Origin: CAZOAR01 sp964577985
Lineage (GTDB): Bacteria > Gemmatimonadota > CAZMKB01 > CAZNLH01
Assembly (NCBI GenBank): GCA_964577985.1
Contig: CAZOAR010000008.1
Location: 7,948-71,947, forward strand
Direction of reading: 5' to 3'
DNA: 64,000 bases
The notes under the pieces were generated by a model that was not told where the DNA came from, did not search any database, and saw only the letters and a program-made list of their open reading frames with translations. The translations under genes were made by a program, and so were the position numbers. Positions 62,423 through 64,000 of this stretch are shown piece after piece. Position 1 is the stretch's first letter. Each line of letters begins with the position of its first letter.

Positions 62423-63676
62423 TCAGGGACCTGTGTAGACGAACTTGATCGCGTCTGCCGCGACTATGCCGTCGGCGTTATCCGTCACCCCCAGCCCCTG
62501 GCTGCTGCTGTTGTCGAACTGGTAGCTGCCGAGGTAGACCCACTCATCACCGACCGTTGACTGGTCTACCTGAACGATCCCGGCAATGCCGTTCTTATCC
62601 TTTATGATAAAGGGGGCATTGGTAGCCATCTGGCTCGACCACGGGTGATCGAACTTCCAGACATAGACATCGTACGTCCCGGGCGTGATGATCTGATCGA
62701 CCTGCCAGGCCACGATGTTGCTTCCGGTCCCCGCCTGGATGTAGTGAGTGCTTCCGTTCTCGGCGTCCGGATAACTGATGGAGCTCCAGGCGCCTCCCGC
62801 GTAGACGCTGAACTGGTCGTGAGAGTCATCGACTATCAACTCCGAGATTGTGGGGACAACGCCTGTCGCGTCGTCGACATAGTAGGCGTCAAACGGGTAT
62901 CCGTTGGGCGGATTGGAATAGCCCTGGTGCCACTGCGAATTAAAGACCCCGGCGATGACCATGATATTGTTCGGCGTGATCTTTCCGAAGTCGTGTCCAT
63001 GGCCGTCGTCATAGCCGTGCCCGTCCCATGTGATCGACCCGTTCCAGGTCCCGCCAGCCGCGATGGAGATCCCCTGGTTGAACGCATAGTCGAGGAGAGG
63101 GAAGGTATATGGATCACCGGCGGTGTCGTTCCAGCCCAGGGACGATTCGTTCTCGGTGACATAGACACGGATGTGTCCGTCATATTGTGTCGCCTCGTTG
63201 TTCTGAACAGAAGCCGTGATCAACATCGTTGCGTCACCACTCCACTCCGCGGTGACAGTCGTGACTATGTCGGGGACGGCGCGGTTCCCGCACTGCGTGA
63301 TCGTCGTCTCATACCATGACTGCTGCTGGCTGTAGTTGGTATAAGCCCCCACATCGGTGATGTACCCTCCGTCGAAGTAAGCGGTGGGAAAACCATATAT
63401 GTTGTACTCGGACACTCTCGCCGAGGCATGAGTGTCCTTGTCGTCGACCAGTGAGACGTAATAGAAGTCATAGGCCCCGTCCTGCCAGATCTGCTTCAAG
63501 GCGTGGTGCCCATACTTGCAGTAGCCACACCAGGTCGCCGTCCCATACTCGCACAGGACGCTGTGTGTCGGAGTCGCCGGGCCGGCCGCCTGAAGCACCC
63601 CTTGCGCCCCGGGCAGCATCAGGCAGATGCCCGCGAGTACCCCGATCGCTTTTCGCCAGTGAAAACCTCGATTCAT
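62423..63676 (-). CDS. Secreted thioredoxin-fold protein with C-terminal golvesin-like beta domain
   Basis: The 417-residue protein has a signal peptide (about 1-30) and a thioredoxin-type active site WCGYCKYGH (Cys50, Cys53) in a ~110-residue domain with FPTAYFDGG as the cis-Pro-like region. A middle domain (~130-270) is beta-rich and resembles Omp28/peptide-N-glycanase-like sandwiches that follow thioredoxin folds in FCB bacteria (VYVTENESSLGWND). The last ~125 residues contain IVDDSHDQFSVYAGGAW and end with GIVAADAIKFVYTGP. That pattern is typical of golvesin/xylanase-associated C-terminal beta domains. AGGAGG precedes the ATG at 63676. A secreted disulfide or adhesion function is possible. 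Confidence 0.78.
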   Translation of the reverse strand: MNRGFHWRKAIGVLAGICLMLPGAQGVLQAAGPATPTHSVLCEYGTATWCGYCKYGHHALKQIWQDGAYDFYYVSLVDDKDTHASARVSEYNIYGFPTAYFDGGYITDVGAYTNYSQQQSWYETTITQCGNRAVPDIVTTVTAEWSGDATMLITASVQNNEATQYDGHIRVYVTENESSLGWNDTAGDPYTFPLLDYAFNQGISIAAGGTWNGSITWDGHGYDDGHGHDFGKITPNNIMVIAGVFNSQWHQGYSNPPNGYPFDAYYVDDATGVVPTISELIVDDSHDQFSVYAGGAWSSISYPDAENGSTHYIQAGTGSNIVAWQVDQIITPGTYDVYVWKFDHPWSSQMATNAPFIIKDKNGIAGIVQVDQSTVGDEWVYLGSYQFDNSSSQGLGVTDNADGIVAADAIKFVYTGP

Positions 63677-63771
63677 ATCGGAAACCTCCTGTCGGTGAAT
63701 GGATGAATAGAGAGCGGTAACTGATAAGAGGCCCTCAAGCCCCTCACTGTCCGCTGCGATTTCGCCTTCAC
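63677..63771. other. Leader of the secreted thioredoxin-fold gene
   Basis: Between the promoter at 63772 and the gene start; apart from the ribosome site nothing is recognised. Confidence 0.4.
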
Positions 63772-63800
63772 ATTCTATCACAATTATTTCTCCCTGTCAA
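63772..63800 (-). promoter_or_regulatory. Sigma-70 promoter of the secreted thioredoxin-fold gene
   Basis: TTGACA (63800-63795) and TAGAAT (63777-63772) with a 17-base spacer, about 95 bases before the gene start. Confidence 0.72.
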
Positions 63801-63815
63801 CCTGCACAGGGTTAT

Positions 63816-63901
63816 GGAGTGCCCCCACTTCTTACGTGTCATTCCGGCTTGTCCGGAATCGGCCTGATTGTGCGATTGGATTCCCGGCAAGCGGGAATGA
63901 C
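63816..63901 (+). repeat. Dispersed palindromic repeat, copy B
   Basis: The core 63838-63901 has palindromic ends GTCATTCCGG...CCGGAAT and ATTCCCGG...CGGGAATGAC around TTGTGCGAT. It is the inverted counterpart of copy A at 26715-26777, with five differences in 64 positions. Weaker similarity extends 22 bases further left to 63816. Confidence 0.85.
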
Positions 63902-63946
63902 ATGTGGGGTGGGAATAGCATGTGGGGCTGGAATGGCATGTGGTAG
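63893..63946 (+). repeat. Three-unit short tandem repeat next to the dispersed repeat
   Basis: Three imperfect ~18-base units of the form GGGAATGACATGTGGGGT follow each other, the first overlapping the 3' end of the dispersed repeat. No spacers, so it is not a CRISPR array. Confidence 0.65.
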
Positions 63947-64000
63947 TCATCTGTAGCACCAGAAAGGATTAATGGATATTTAACCAGCTTTTCCGGGGAG

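Noticed and set aside
63893..63946. CRISPR array
   Set aside because: Units are contiguous without unique spacers, vary in sequence, and no cas gene is in the window.

Overview
The window is bacterial and gene-dense, with mid-to-high GC, short intergenic gaps, Shine-Dalgarno-led genes and several near-consensus sigma-70 promoters. Three secreted products (16431-17720, 27032-28843 and a decayed gene at 42612-43038) end in, or keep the tail of, a FlgD-like C-terminal sorting domain of the type found in the Fibrobacteres-Chlorobi-Bacteroidetes superphylum and its uncultured relatives. Two of them retain the NYPNPFNP hallmark. With split transketolase, membrane pyrophosphatase, minor pilins and large beta-propeller/TPR proteins, this suggests an uncultured FCB-type lineage such as Krumholzibacteriota, Eisenbacteria or Zixibacteria. 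That placement is inference; no rRNA gene is present to test it.

Layout. 1-655: the 5' part of a membrane-anchored alkaline-phosphatase-superfamily gene running off the left edge, below a perfect consensus promoter. 1297-8550: a tight three-gene operon for a secreted CBM9-like/helical-repeat protein, a secreted M1-type metallopeptidase and a six-helix membrane protein. 8646-9322: DUF5674 and a small partner from their own promoter. 9673-18615: a secreted serine hydrolase, a GH38-type alpha-mannosidase, a histidine kinase with a CheY-like regulator, a secreted haem-binding-type protein and an inositol-monophosphatase-like enzyme. 18662-23926 (minus): a minor-pilin operon (FimT, PilV, PilW and two tandem large PilX-like proteins). 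24303-28843: an SGNH/TPR protein and a secreted Asp-box protein.

28964-42466 (minus) is mostly housekeeping. In transcription order it reads tRNA-Gln, prs, rplY, pth, hppA, ychF, rpsF, rpsR, DUF2232, rplI, rsfS, then a metallopeptidase-propeller-barrel fusion and a SPOR lipoprotein. 42612-43038 is a pseudogene of a secreted M14 carboxypeptidase. 43107-50727 holds a CARDB protein, a LonB-like protease, a DedA protein, an outer-membrane polysaccharide export protein and a ClpX-like unfoldase lacking the zinc domain. 50942-55096 is a GT-C glycosyltransferase, glycerate 2-kinase and GT87 operon. 55210-56067 is a sigma-70 factor. 56403-60723 (minus) is one overlapping operon: PAS histidine kinase, NtrC-type regulator and split transketolase. 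60925-62328 is aspartate ammonia-lyase. 62423-63676 is a secreted thioredoxin-fold protein.

Two copies of one dispersed palindromic repeat lie at 26715-26799 and 63816-63901. I see no CRISPR array, insertion sequence, prophage or rRNA operon. The most unusual items are the metallopeptidase/propeller/Omp85-like fusion, the two-component system fused into a transketolase operon, the duplicated giant PilX-like subunits, the zinc-domain-less ClpX-like ATPase, and DUF5674 with its partner.
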